A program made the position numbers and the translations under genes. A model generated the notes under the pieces. The model was not told where the DNA came from, did no database searches, and saw only the letters and a program-made list of their open reading frames with translations. From Marine Group I thaumarchaeote (GTDB taxonomy: Archaea; Thermoproteota; Nitrososphaeria; Nitrososphaerales; Nitrosopumilaceae), in assembly GCA_013390745.1 (NCBI GenBank), contig JACASX010000001.1, positions 1 through 64,000 on the forward strand: a DNA stretch of 64,000 nucleotides. Reading direction: 5' to 3'. Positions 1 to 9,000 of this stretch are shown here, in pieces; within the stretch, counting starts at the first letter, position 1; each line of letters opens with the position of its first letter.

Positions 1-70
1 GGCTTCCCTAAAATGAGTTATCTGTATACTATTTAATTACAAATAATTACCCAGAATTATAGATTAAATT

Positions 71-1354
71 ATGGTATTTGGATGGGGCATGAAAAAACCA
101 AAAAAACAGGAGACTGAAATAGCTCCTCAAAAAAAACAAATTTTGCTTTCTGATGTACCGAATGTTGTTGATGAGATACGTTCAATTCGAACAAAAACAA
201 TAATTGCTGAGACTAAAACATTTAAAAATAAAATTAAATCAAGTTGCGAAACAATTCTACATATTGCTATTGATCTAGAACGTGATACGCTAAATGTAGA
301 CGATATAGATATTCACTTAAAAAGATTAGTTGAGCGTGGAAAAAAAGAGGTTATATCAATTATCAAGAGGGAATCAATTGTTCAACTACCAGAGATAAAT
401 TCCTATGATAATGTGAAAAATTTTAATGCAATTGCTGGCAGAATGCTAAAGAAAATTGGGGACTCGTTAGGAAGACAGTCTAGTGTTATCCATATATTTG
501 CAAAGAAATATGCTGGCAAGTTAAAAGATGATCTTAAGGTAATGACAGATGGAAATGCTGAAATTTCTACCATAATTACGAATTACTCCGAATTAGAAAC
601 TAAAATTGAACAAATTTTGAATACTATGAATAAGATTGAGCAATCAAAAAAATCAATTATTGATTTAGGTGAACAGGAAAAACTAACTACGAAAACCATC
701 GATGATCTAATTGCTAAAATTGATAGTGATGAAAAAGGGATTAAGAATATTAAAAACAGCAGTGAGTATACAGAATTTCTACAAATTAATGAAAAGCTAG
801 ATTCTTTATCTTCTGGAAAAAATAAAATTAGGAATGAGATCGAATTACAGCTTACTAAGATTTCAAGACCGCTAAACAAGTATGTTTATGTTTCCTCACT
901 TGATAAGCCACTAAAAAAATTATTAGCAGATTTAATTGCAAATCCATATGATGTATTGGTTGATTCTAACAAACAAGACATTATACAAATATTAGAATCT
1001 ACACGCAATGGAATACAATCAGGCTCAGTATCTGTTAAGGATACTGATAAATCATTATTACAAATTGATGATACACTTTCACTCATTCCCGGATTCATTG
1101 AAAAAATTTCTGTTTTTAATCGATCTAAAAGTGATATTGAAAGTAAATTGTTGGGATTTAACAATAGTCAGCTTAAACAAAAAGAATCTGTTCTTAGTAT
1201 GCATAAAAATGATAAATCATCTTTGGAATCAAAAATTAGATCGATAGAGAAAGAGTTGAAAGATACAACCGAAATCATTCCTAAATTTGTTAAATCTGCA
1301 GAATCTATTTTAAATGAAATTTCAGCTATACAATATGTTATAAGAACGGAGTAA
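71..1354 (+). CDS. Coiled-coil protein of unknown function
   Basis: I do not recognise a named family. The 427-residue product is rich in Lys, Glu, Ile and Ser, has no obvious membrane segment, and its middle (roughly residues 180-280 and 340-410) looks like long amphipathic coiled coil. The N-terminus is basic (KKPKKQE). The next gene, a JAMM protease, starts 4 bases after the stop, so the two are probably co-transcribed. A cytoskeletal or scaffold role would be a guess. Confidence 0.7.
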   Translation: MVFGWGMKKPKKQETEIAPQKKQILLSDVPNVVDEIRSIRTKTIIAETKTFKNKIKSSCETILHIAIDLERDTLNVDDIDIHLKRLVERGKKEVISIIKRESIVQLPEINSYDNVKNFNAIAGRMLKKIGDSLGRQSSVIHIFAKKYAGKLKDDLKVMTDGNAEISTIITNYSELETKIEQILNTMNKIEQSKKSIIDLGEQEKLTTKTIDDLIAKIDSDEKGIKNIKNSSEYTEFLQINEKLDSLSSGKNKIRNEIELQLTKISRPLNKYVYVSSLDKPLKKLLADLIANPYDVLVDSNKQDIIQILESTRNGIQSGSVSVKDTDKSLLQIDDTLSLIPGFIEKISVFNRSKSDIESKLLGFNNSQLKQKESVLSMHKNDKSSLESKIRSIEKELKDTTEIIPKFVKSAESILNEISAIQYVIRTE

Positions 1355-1358
1355 TGGT

Positions 1359-1757
1359 TTGCAATTAAAAAAGAAAAAATTTGAGCGTAAGATATCATTG
1401 ACTAAGGATACAAGAGATGGCATCTTGTCTTTTTGTAAGATGAATCATCCAAACGAAGGTATCTTGATTTTACGCGGAAAAGCAAAACATGGTGATGTAT
1501 TCATAGATGGGTTAGTAGTACCACCATTTTCTGAAACAGGAGCAGATTTTGCTGGATTTCCCAACAATCCATTACCACTGGATCCTAGTTATGTCGGCAT
1601 CGTTCATTCTCATCCTGTTGGTTCAGCTGAACCATCTCTAACTGATTTGAATAATTTTTTTGGTCTTGTGTCAATGATTGTAAAGTCACCTTATGAGGAC
1701 GATGACATATTTGCTTGGGATAGTGATGGAAAAGAAATTCCTTTTGTTATTGTTTAA
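1359..1757 (+). CDS. JAMM/MPN-domain (Mov34/PAD-1) metalloprotease
   Basis: Compact 132-residue MPN domain. The zinc-binding JAMM signature is visible: H83-S-H85-P, then S92 and D96, with E33 as the likely catalytic glutamate. Archaeal JAMM proteins of this size remove ubiquitin-like SAMP modifiers or act in sulfur-carrier chemistry (family knowledge); the substrate here is not shown by the sequence. The start is a TTG four bases after the upstream coiled-coil gene. It could act on small modifier proteins ahead of the proteasome, whose alpha subunit is encoded at 55.8 kb; that link is inference. Confidence 0.85.
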   Translation: MQLKKKKFERKISLTKDTRDGILSFCKMNHPNEGILILRGKAKHGDVFIDGLVVPPFSETGADFAGFPNNPLPLDPSYVGIVHSHPVGSAEPSLTDLNNFFGLVSMIVKSPYEDDDIFAWDSDGKEIPFVIV

Positions 1758-1802
1758 CATTAATAGATTGTAGAATTAAGAGTGCAAAAATCCTGACAAA
1801 CC

Positions 1803-1810
1803 TTTATAAA
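1803..1810 (+). promoter_or_regulatory. TATA box for the membrane zinc-ribbon gene
   Basis: TTTATAAAG lies about 27-30 bases before the ATG at 1836. That spacing puts the expected transcription start at or next to the ATG, so the mRNA would be leaderless and the ATG at 1836 is preferred to the TTG at 1818. Confidence 0.55.
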
Positions 1811-1835
1811 GTTTTTTTTGCTAATTTTTCTCATT

Positions 1836-2153
1836 ATGATAAATTACAAGGGTTATCTGGTATTTTTGTTCGCATCTTTGGCTGTAAGTATTGGACTGCA
1901 ATTGGTTCTACCATTTCCGTATGGTTTGGGTGCAGCACTAGCAATCTTTATCGTCTTTCCACTAATTTTGAGAAAGAGAATGATGTCAAGAATGAGAGGT
2001 TCTAGTGGATCAGGATCAGGATTTAGTTTTGGAGGACTATTTGGTCAAGGTCAAGGTACTAGTGTAAGATATGCCTGCTTAACTTGTAACCACCGATTCA
2101 AGGGCGGAGATTGTCCTCGTTGTGGATCTAAAATGAAACGTGCAGATTTTTAG
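1836..2153 (+). CDS. Small membrane protein with C-terminal zinc ribbon
   Basis: About 105 residues from the ATG at 1836. Two hydrophobic segments (about residues 6-20 and 28-45) are followed by a basic stretch, a Gly/Ser/Phe-rich linker, and a C-terminal zinc ribbon with two CxxC pairs (CLTC and CPRC). This layout would place the ribbon on the cytoplasmic side if the positive-inside rule holds. Function unknown; the family is typical of thaumarchaeal genomes but I cannot name it. Confidence 0.7.
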   Translation: MINYKGYLVFLFASLAVSIGLQLVLPFPYGLGAALAIFIVFPLILRKRMMSRMRGSSGSGSGFSFGGLFGQGQGTSVRYACLTCNHRFKGGDCPRCGSKMKRADF

Positions 2154-2171
2154 AATTAACAAGCTATAACT

Positions 2172-2450
2172 TTGGCAAGTAAGATAAAGTGTTCACATAT
2201 TCTTGTAGAAAAGCAAAGTCAGGCTATTGCTATACTAGATAGAATAAAGCAAGGCGAAAAATTTGGAAAACTAGCCAGAGAATTTTCTATTGATTCAGGT
2301 AGCGCAAAGAGGGACGGTAATTTGGGCTATTTTGGTAGGGGAAAAATGGTTAAGGAATTTGAAGCAGTTGCGTTTAAACTGGAAGTAAGTAAAATTTCAG
2401 AGCCTGTGAAAACCCAATACGGTTATCATATCATTAAGAGATTATCCTAA
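2172..2450 (+). CDS. Parvulin-type peptidyl-prolyl cis-trans isomerase (NmPin/CsPinA-like)
   Basis: Single-domain parvulin of 92 residues with no tail. It closely resembles the parvulins known from Cenarchaeum symbiosum (CsPinA) and Nitrosopumilus maritimus (NmPin): the start KIKCSHILV, the GSAKRDG loop, the LGYFGRGKM motif and the ending GYHIIKRL are all present. It catalyses proline cis-trans isomerisation and NmPin is reported to associate with the membrane. The start is TTG. It converges with the helicase gene, with one base between the stop codons. Confidence 0.93.
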   Translation: MASKIKCSHILVEKQSQAIAILDRIKQGEKFGKLAREFSIDSGSAKRDGNLGYFGRGKMVKEFEAVAFKLEVSKISEPVKTQYGYHIIKRLS

Positions 2451-2451
2451 A

Positions 2452-3945
2452 TTAAAAATAGTCATCCATTACCTGTTTTGTTTTTTCAAGATGCTTGGTG
2501 ATCTTATCTGTCATATCATTCGCAGCTTTTACCTTTCGTTTACCAATCCAATAGTATGCCTCATCAATTGTATCCTTTGCAATTAACACAACCAGACGGC
2601 CTTGAGCTTTTCTACCTGTTCTTCCCTTTCTCTGAACAAATCTAATTGAGCTTGGTACGTTATCATAAAAAATTACCAAATTGACTTCAGAAATATCAAG
2701 GCCTTCCTCACCAACTTTTGTTGCTACAAGTGCTCTAGTTATGCCATCCCTAAATCTTTGTACAGTTTCTACCTGTTCTTGCTGTTTTAATCCAGTTTTA
2801 CCTGCCTTTCCAATTAGAATTTCAGCTGCTATGTTCATCCCGACTAATTTTTTCTGAATAACATCAACAGAATCACGATAACTAGAAAAAATTAATACTT
2901 TTGATTTTTCATCACGTAAAATTTCTACTAGTTTGTCAATTTTAGGATGTTCAATATTATTAGCTTGTGCACTTTTTGCTAAATCTATTGCTTTAGTAAA
3001 GTTTTGATCAGTCTCAAAAAGTTCCTTAATCCCAGCACCTTTTTTGTTCTTTGTTCTCTCACAAAATTTTAAAAATGGTGTTATACCATGCGCTTCAAAA
3101 ATATTAAGGGCGTATGTTATCCGAATTGCTGTAAATAGTGGTTTTGCCGAACGCCTATTTTGTTTTAAAACAAATTGCCTTGCGTTTAATAATTGTGAGA
3201 GAGATTTATTATCAGAAAGTCTGAGCCCATTTCTTCGAAGTTCTGTGTAACGTTGGTCTAGCGCAAGCTTGAGGTATCTCTGAATAATTTTCATGTCAGA
3301 TGAAAGATCTACTGAAATCCATTCCGTGTTAGTTTCTTGAATGTATGGTTTTACGTCTGGGCTTGAGTCACTTCGTGCAGCTAGACTTTTGATATGTAAA
3401 TTATCACAAATTTCTTTCGACTTTTCTTTTTCACTAGGTAAAGTAGCTGTCATTCCAAGCATTCGTATAGATAATCCACTCAATTGTTCTGCAATTTCCA
3501 CGTATGCATAATCGCCTACAGCTCTATGTGCCTCATCAAAAATAATCAGATTAAATTGATTTATGTCAACTATTTTTCTAGCAATATCATTTCTAGTGAT
3601 CTCAGGTGTTGCACAGATTATACTATTGATCCAAAGTTTCTTTCTCTTTTCCAGTAAATTTTCACCTGTTATCAGTGCAATGTCATCTACTGCAAGTGTG
3701 TTTTTCAAAAATTCGTAATGCTGATTTACTAATACTTTGGTTGGGGCTAAAAACAAAACTCCGCCATTTCCTTTAGTAAGATAATCAGCAATAACATGTA
3801 ATGCTACCACCGTTTTCCCTAGACCAGTTGGCAGTATGATCAAACAATTTTCATTTTTTGCCTGATCTGCTAAATTAACCTGGTAGTCACGTATTTCAAC
3901 TGAATTTGGAACAATGAATTTATGTTCAACATTTTTTGCAGACAA
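2452..3945 (-). CDS. hef: Hef/FANCM-type superfamily 2 DNA helicase (helicase part only)
   Basis: Superfamily 2 helicase of 497 residues. Walker A is TGLGKT (40-45), the DEAH box is at 137-140, SAT-like TATLPSE follows, and motif VI is QRKGRTGR near residue 437. The order and spacing match the helicase half of archaeal Hef, the relative of FANCM/Mph1 that processes stalled forks and branched DNA. The XPF-type nuclease and HhH domains of euryarchaeal Hef are absent; in this lineage the nuclease is usually a separate gene (family knowledge). Likely acts with the Hjc-type resolvase encoded at 38.9 kb. Confidence 0.85.
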   Translation of the reverse strand: MSAKNVEHKFIVPNSVEIRDYQVNLADQAKNENCLIILPTGLGKTVVALHVIADYLTKGNGGVLFLAPTKVLVNQHYEFLKNTLAVDDIALITGENLLEKRKKLWINSIICATPEITRNDIARKIVDINQFNLIIFDEAHRAVGDYAYVEIAEQLSGLSIRMLGMTATLPSEKEKSKEICDNLHIKSLAARSDSSPDVKPYIQETNTEWISVDLSSDMKIIQRYLKLALDQRYTELRRNGLRLSDNKSLSQLLNARQFVLKQNRRSAKPLFTAIRITYALNIFEAHGITPFLKFCERTKNKKGAGIKELFETDQNFTKAIDLAKSAQANNIEHPKIDKLVEILRDEKSKVLIFSSYRDSVDVIQKKLVGMNIAAEILIGKAGKTGLKQQEQVETVQRFRDGITRALVATKVGEEGLDISEVNLVIFYDNVPSSIRFVQRKGRTGRKAQGRLVVLIAKDTIDEAYYWIGKRKVKAANDMTDKITKHLEKTKQVMDDYF

Positions 3946-4045
3946 ATCTCATCTATTAGAAATTAATATTATTTTGATTTTATAGTTTTGAATTACATAT
4001 TTTTGACTTTAACATAACTACAAATCATCCATATTTTTCATTAGG

Positions 4046-4312
4046 CTATGATTCAAGTGAAATTTCCATTTTTAACCATAAATGTCCTTTAGCCATATCA
4101 CATTCGTAGTTTTTCTCTTTAATGCTGGTTTTCAGTAATTCAAAAAGTTCTTGTGGAATATCTTCCCAGTAATCATTTTCAGTTTCAACCTTCAATATGT
4201 CCTGTTTTTGCATTTTTAGTAGCCAGTCATGAATTTCATTTTCAGATAAAGAATCAGTTGAATCGTATCTATCACCGATAATTGTCTCAACATTAAACCT
4301 CAATTTTTTCAC
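4046..4312 (-). CDS. Hypothetical small acidic protein
   Basis: Product of 88 residues, acidic and without membrane segments or motifs I recognise. It is divergent from the HIT gene (start to start about 50 bases), so the two share a short promoter region. Length, ATG start and uninterrupted frame support a real gene; no function can be given. Confidence 0.6.
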   Translation of the reverse strand: MKKLRFNVETIIGDRYDSTDSLSENEIHDWLLKMQKQDILKVETENDYWEDIPQELFELLKTSIKEKNYECDMAKGHLWLKMEISLES

Positions 4313-4363
4313 TTGTTGTAGATGATGCTAATATATTAATTGAATTTTATTTAGATAGTAACA

Positions 4364-4774
4364 TTGTCAAAATGTATTTTTTGTGATATGATAGAAGGAA
4401 AACTTTCATGTTATGTGATTTACCAAGATGATGATTGTATAGCTATTTTGGATAAATATCCAATAGATAATGGTCACTCTCTTGTTATTACAAAAAAACC
4501 GTATGAAAAATTAACAGATATGGATGTAGATGAAGTTGCTAAACTATTTTCCAAAATTCCAAAAATTGCTAATGCAATTATCAAGGCAACTAATGCTGAT
4601 GCATTTAGTATTGCGCAAAATAATGGTAAAGCTGCAAAACAAATTGTACCACATGTTCATGTGCATATAATTCCACGGTATAACAAGACTGGAATATTAT
4701 GGACAAAACGAAAAATTCTAAAAGATAATGAATTGAATGAATTAGCACAAAAAATAAAAAATTGTTTTGAATAA
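4364..4774 (+). CDS. HIT-family nucleotide hydrolase
   Basis: 136 residues with the histidine triad H97-V-H99-V-H101-I-I-P near the C-terminus, and an N-terminal CxxC (C4, C7) of the zinc-binding HIT type. Such proteins hydrolyse nucleoside phosphoramidates, AMP-lysine or dinucleoside polyphosphates; the substrate is not shown here. The start is TTG at 4364, which places the CIFC motif at the N-terminus as in other HIT proteins. Converges with the aRF1 gene 4 bases downstream. Confidence 0.9.
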   Translation: MSKCIFCDMIEGKLSCYVIYQDDDCIAILDKYPIDNGHSLVITKKPYEKLTDMDVDEVAKLFSKIPKIANAIIKATNADAFSIAQNNGKAAKQIVPHVHVHIIPRYNKTGILWTKRKILKDNELNELAQKIKNCFE

Positions 4775-4778
4775 TTAT

Positions 4779-6059
4779 TTAATTTGAATAATTTGGATTG
4801 TAACGTAAAATAGCACCGATGTTACCAAGATTAGATACCATAGAACCATGTTCAGATACGCCAGAAATTACTTCAATTTTTGTTCCCGTTTTTGCACTTA
4901 GTAATGAAAGATAATCCACAATATCTTGTTCTGACGCTTCTATATCCAATGATTTACATGATAAACATGGAGAGTCTTCAAGTTTAGTTTTAGTCTGGAA
5001 TACTTTTGTCCGTTCAATAATTTTTTCTTGTGCATCATTGCATCTCTTACATTTGGATTCAATTCTATAAAGTCCAATTTTATCTGTTACAATGATTGTA
5101 TCAACAACATTATTTTTTAAATAGTTAATAATTTCATTCAAACCATATACACCCAATCCAGAATTACTGTTGATTTGCTTGAACAATTTTTCAACAATTT
5201 GTTTTTCTTCAACCAATCTGAAATTAGAAAGAATGTCTGCTGATCTGTCAAAAGCTTCTCTTATTCCTTCTGAGCCAGCATACGATGCATCTATAGTTGA
5301 GATAATCATATCCTGCAATCTATATTCTAAATAATTATCATTAACAAACTCCTCTTTTGTAGGTCCAGGACCAGAAATAATCAGACCTTTAATTGGATAA
5401 ATGTCAATAAAAAATTCTCGTGTAATTTGTGCTACCCTATTAAAATAATAAGTAAGTTCCATCTCTCTTAATTTTTGAAATCTTTTTGCCGATTGGCCTC
5501 CTTGCCTATGTTTACCTGCAACACCAGAGCTTGTTTCTTTCAAAACTTGAACTCTATCTCCATATAAGATTCCCCAACCTGCATCTTTAGCATCAATTGC
5601 TAAAAATCCAATTAGGTTGTCATCCTTTAACATATCTTTTAAGATATCAACATGAAAATGATCATCACATCTGTACAGGAATGTTTTTAGGTCTTTTGGT
5701 GGATCAATTTCAAACACTTTTACTATTTCACTACCTAGAGGTCCACCTTCTTCCCTTGGAAGTGCGCCACAAAATATTACCAATCCCCTTTCTGGAGTTT
5801 TTTTGTATAATTTTAATCGCTGAAGAACTTTTGATAATGAATCAACAACATGTGTTCGAGTAACATCAGATTTTATATTATCTGCAGTACCCTGCTCTTC
5901 CCTCAGATTTGTTATTACTTCATGCAGCTGTTTGCCTTTTGGAATGTAGACAGTTATCAACTCAGTTCCACGTCCTGTGAATGTTGAAAGTTCTTGTAAC
6001 GTTTTTCTTATTTTATAAAGCTTAACAGAATCTTGTTTTTGTATTTCAATTTTTGGCAA
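4779..6059 (-). CDS. prf1: Peptide chain release factor aRF1
   Basis: Archaeal class 1 release factor that reads all three stop codons and releases the peptide. The stop-decoding NIKS motif is at residues 61-64 and the peptidyl-transferase GGQ motif at 187-189 (AGKHRQGGQSA). A four-cysteine zinc site (CKRCN and CLSCK) lies in domain 3, near residues 336-368. Length 426 is typical. Convergent with the HIT gene. Confidence 0.97.
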   Translation of the reverse strand: MPKIEIQKQDSVKLYKIRKTLQELSTFTGRGTELITVYIPKGKQLHEVITNLREEQGTADNIKSDVTRTHVVDSLSKVLQRLKLYKKTPERGLVIFCGALPREEGGPLGSEIVKVFEIDPPKDLKTFLYRCDDHFHVDILKDMLKDDNLIGFLAIDAKDAGWGILYGDRVQVLKETSSGVAGKHRQGGQSAKRFQKLREMELTYYFNRVAQITREFFIDIYPIKGLIISGPGPTKEEFVNDNYLEYRLQDMIISTIDASYAGSEGIREAFDRSADILSNFRLVEEKQIVEKLFKQINSNSGLGVYGLNEIINYLKNNVVDTIIVTDKIGLYRIESKCKRCNDAQEKIIERTKVFQTKTKLEDSPCLSCKSLDIEASEQDIVDYLSLLSAKTGTKIEVISGVSEHGSMVSNLGNIGAILRYNPNYSN

Positions 6060-6217
6060 TTGTATCTATTTTTAAATTGTTAGTATTAAGGTAAATATTT
6101 TTAATGAATCATTTATAGAATTTAGTCATATTTTATGATCGGTATTAGATCAGTTCTAAATTATTTCTAAAATAGGTTATCGTGATAACTTAAATATCGA
6201 TTTTAGCGCAAGGTAAT

Positions 6218-6433
6218 ATGTCATTTTTAGTCCAATCAACCAAGTTCATTAATGCTGTTCCAAAAGTTGCTTTGGCCATTCTTGCTTCAGTGTTTGTTAT
6301 TGGATTGTTTATTGTTGGATTCGATCAAGGTCATATTTTTAGTATAATATATGGTGAATCATCTTTTACCGAACAATTTCTGCATGAACTTACTCATGAT
6401 ATGAGACATGCAGCAGGATTTCCTTGCCATTAA
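6218..6433 (+). CDS. cbtB: CbtB-family predicted cobalt transporter subunit
   Basis: 71-residue protein with one hydrophobic segment (about 15-36) and a metal-binding-like tail that ends HDMRHAAGFPCH. The conserved H-D-x-R-H and G-F-P-C-H ending is the hallmark of CbtB, a small predicted cobalt uptake subunit usually paired with the larger CbtA. No cbtA is adjacent here. Thaumarchaea make cobalamin, so a cobalt role fits, but transport by this protein is inferred from family and context elsewhere. Confidence 0.8.
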   Translation: MSFLVQSTKFINAVPKVALAILASVFVIGLFIVGFDQGHIFSIIYGESSFTEQFLHELTHDMRHAAGFPCH

Positions 6434-6451
6434 TTCAAGTTGAATTGATTT

Positions 6452-6796
6452 TTAATAATTATTTGGATAAAGTAATACTTTTGAATTATTTTCATTAATA
6501 GAAATATCTGCTTTTTTAATCCTACTACGGTACATCTTAATTTTTTTACCATCATCTGTAATTTTGAACCTTTGAATTTCTACTAATGATAATTTTTCCA
6601 GATTTGTTAGGGATTTGTAAGTGGTTGATAACGAAATCTGTAATTCATTAGATATTTCTACCACGTCTTTTTCAACATTTACAATCGAAAATAATACTGC
6701 ATGTGAACAAGTAGTTGTAAGCGCCTCTATAACACGTTGATTAATATCATATTCATCAAGTTCCAGCAGTGTTGGTTTTGGAAGTGTACCTTTCAT
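6452..6796 (-). CDS. Winged-helix transcriptional regulator (tandem copy 1)
   Basis: 114 residues with a winged helix-turn-helix core: VVEISNELQISLSTTYKSL is the HTH, and the wing ends in KIKMYRSRI. It is a clear paralogue of the next upstream gene: same length, same YDI(N/T)Q(R/K)VI(E/M)AL opening and the same MYRSRI(K/N)KA ending. The two lie in tandem 5 bases apart and are probably co-transcribed. Targets unknown. Converges with cbtB. Confidence 0.8.
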   Translation of the reverse strand: MKGTLPKPTLLELDEYDINQRVIEALTTTCSHAVLFSIVNVEKDVVEISNELQISLSTTYKSLTNLEKLSLVEIQRFKITDDGKKIKMYRSRIKKADISINENNSKVLLYPNNY

Positions 6797-6801
6797 AATA
6801 A

Positions 6802-7146
6802 TTAGTTAGCAGATAGTGAAAGCGTCGGCTCTGGTTTTTTAATGGATATTTCTGCCTTGTTGATTCTGCTTCGATAAATCTTGAAGCGTCTTCCTTTTTC
6901 TGACAAAATAGTTTTTTCTACTCGTACCAGCGTTAAATTTTCTAAATCTGATAATTTTTTATAAACTGAACTTAGTGGGATTTTTAATGATCCAGAAAGG
7001 TCAGATGCTGTTTTACCTTTGCGTATAATTGAAAAAAGAATTACTCTTGATTCAGCATCTGCCAAAGCCATAATAACTTTTTGAGTTATATCATATTTTT
7101 TTAGTTGTGGGAGAGTAATTTTATGTTTCATCACAATTTGATTCAC
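6802..7146 (-). CDS. Winged-helix transcriptional regulator (tandem copy 2)
   Basis: 114 residues, paralogue of the gene at 6452-6796, first gene of the pair. The HTH is TASDLSGSLKIPLSSVYKKL and the wing ends KIYRSRINKA. A TATA-like AT-rich stretch lies just before the start. Such small winged-helix proteins are numerous in thaumarchaea; ligand and targets cannot be read from the sequence. A more distant third member is encoded at 8610-8951. Confidence 0.8.
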   Translation of the reverse strand: MNQIVMKHKITLPQLKKYDITQKVIMALADAESRVILFSIIRKGKTASDLSGSLKIPLSSVYKKLSDLENLTLVRVEKTILSEKGRRFKIYRSRINKAEISIKKPEPTLSLSAN

Positions 7147-7235
7147 TAATAATGTATATAGGCATATTGATTGTTCCCTATTCTAAGAATATAGAATAGT
7201 AATAATTTGTAATATTTTAGTCCACGTGATTAAAA

Positions 7236-8261
7236 TTATGTTGTAATGTTTTTTAATTGATTGTTTGTATCCGCTTCTTTAATTTCTCTAGCAATACGAC
7301 GTCCCATACTCATCGGTTCATCAAAAATTAAAGTAGTGTATGGTGAACCATTCATGAAAATGTTTGTTCCAGCTACGATTCTAGCTGAAAATTCAAATGC
7401 ACTAAACTGTGCATTTTCATCGTATACACCCTCTATACAAAATGGTCCATTCATTCCAGGTGGAACAAGTTTTGCAGATGCTTTTACAAAATTTTCTCCC
7501 ATTGTATATACATTATCTAGTAATGATTCACGTAATACAAGTGGGCTGTTTGCTATAACATTAAATGATGTAGATTTTTCCATGTTAAGCTGATTTTTAG
7601 CTGGGATTCTAGCTAAACCTTCAATGTCAGATTCATGTCTTTTATCTACTCCAAAAAATTCAAGTTCTTGTTTTAGTGGGGAGTAAAAGAACTGTAAGTA
7701 AGCCAGAACACCAGAAGTGTATTCTTGGAGATACAAATCACTGTCTCCATTTATTATTCCTTCTTTGATTAATTGATCTCGCTTTTCGTTGTATTCTTTT
7801 TCATTGGAGGCAAGAAAATATCCCTTACCGCCTGCTGCACCATGTCTTTTTGCAATAACAAGTCTATTGATCTCTTTAGGATTTGGTACAGATTTTGGTG
7901 TTTCAAGTTTTGCTTCTTTCATCAACTGTTCTTTTAATGCTCTATCAGATTCCCAACGTAAGATATGTTTATTTCCAAAAATTGGTGTTTTAATTGATTC
8001 AATTTGTTTGGAATCCATTTGTGAGATTAATGTTCCATGCGGAATCAAAATAGAATTATTTTTCTGAAGAATAGACTCACATTTTTGTTCAAGTATTTCT
8101 GAAAATGTATCTACAAGCACTAGTTCATCGATAAATTTGAAGCGTCGGTAAAGACTTTCTCGTTTTTTTTCACATATTAGAAGCGTTTCAAGTCCCTCAT
8201 CTTTTGCACCTTTTAAGAGCTGAAGTGCGCAATGTGAACCCAGTGTTGCTACTGATATCAA
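7236..8261 (-). CDS. purP: PurP, formate-dependent FAICAR synthetase (ATP-grasp)
   Basis: 341-residue ATP-grasp enzyme of the archaeal PurP family. It makes 5-formaminoimidazole-4-carboxamide ribonucleotide from AICAR, formate and ATP, replacing the transformylase half of PurH in IMP synthesis. Visible features are the opening ISVATLGSHCALQLLKGAK, the ATP-grasp loop KRHGAAGGKGYF, and the metal/ATP-binding EFSARIVAGTN near the end. purE and purK are in this window at 31-33 kb. Confidence 0.92.
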   Translation of the reverse strand: MISVATLGSHCALQLLKGAKDEGLETLLICEKKRESLYRRFKFIDELVLVDTFSEILEQKCESILQKNNSILIPHGTLISQMDSKQIESIKTPIFGNKHILRWESDRALKEQLMKEAKLETPKSVPNPKEINRLVIAKRHGAAGGKGYFLASNEKEYNEKRDQLIKEGIINGDSDLYLQEYTSGVLAYLQFFYSPLKQELEFFGVDKRHESDIEGLARIPAKNQLNMEKSTSFNVIANSPLVLRESLLDNVYTMGENFVKASAKLVPPGMNGPFCIEGVYDENAQFSAFEFSARIVAGTNIFMNGSPYTTLIFDEPMSMGRRIAREIKEADTNNQLKNITT

Positions 8262-8295
8262 TTAGAATATCACTTTAGTACATGCACATATGAAA

Positions 8296-8502
8296 CTATG
8301 TATCAAAACGTGTGGCTGAGACATATAAAAATACACTATCAATTAATTCCATTGTAACATCTTGTTTAATATTTTCAGGCACAGTTTTTAATATAAAATC
8401 TATCATTGAGATGTTTTTTGGTAATTGATTAGTATTTTGTTGCATTGAAAAAACAGTAATTGCGCTAGCAATATGAGCAATTGCTTTTTCTTTTACATTC
8501 AA
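8296..8502 (-). CDS. Hypothetical small protein
   Basis: 68 residues, mostly helical in appearance, with no membrane segment or motif. It lies just upstream of purP on the same strand (35-base gap). Function unknown. Confidence 0.55.
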   Translation of the reverse strand: MNVKEKAIAHIASAITVFSMQQNTNQLPKNISMIDFILKTVPENIKQDVTMELIDSVFLYVSATRFDT

Positions 8503-8609
8503 TGTGTTAATTCAGTATTAATTGTAATTAAGTAAAAATTTTTAATGGTTATTAAATAATATGGAAAAATAATGGAACTAATTTATAATGGTATTACACC
8601 GATCGATTA

Positions 8610-8951
8610 TTGCAAATTTCAACAACATCAACTACAATTAAGGATGATGTAAGAAAACAGATTTACCTACAAATCTTATCTGATCAATTTTGTGTTGGGA
8701 TAATTTCTTCAATTATTGATAATCCTAAAACTGCTGTCGAAATTGCTAAAGCGACAAATATTCCTATTAGCACGGTTTACCGAAGATTGCAATTTCTTCA
8801 GGAAAATAAAATGCTGAAAATTTCAGGCGGATTAAACAAGGATGGGAAATATTTTGTATATCTAAGTAAATTAAAAACAATCTCAACCTTCTTTGATGGT
8901 TCAAATATGTGGGTTTCAGTTACACCAAACCTTAATTTCACAATTAACTAA
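8610..8951 (+). CDS. Winged-helix transcriptional regulator (third paralogue)
   Basis: 113 residues with a clear HTH (TAVEIAKATNIPISTVYRRL) followed by a wing (GKYFVYLSKLKTI). It resembles the tandem pair at 6.4-7.1 kb in size and in the S-T-V-Y-(K/R)-(K/R)-L recognition helix, but its C-terminal tail is different. The only start in reach is TTG. It reads toward aspS, 49 bases downstream, with its own stop, so co-transcription is possible but unproven. Confidence 0.75.
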   Translation: MQISTTSTTIKDDVRKQIYLQILSDQFCVGIISSIIDNPKTAVEIAKATNIPISTVYRRLQFLQENKMLKISGGLNKDGKYFVYLSKLKTISTFFDGSNMWVSVTPNLNFTIN

Positions 8952-9000
8952 CAAATACTAAAAAAATCATAATAAATACTCAAATTTAAAAAGAGATGCA

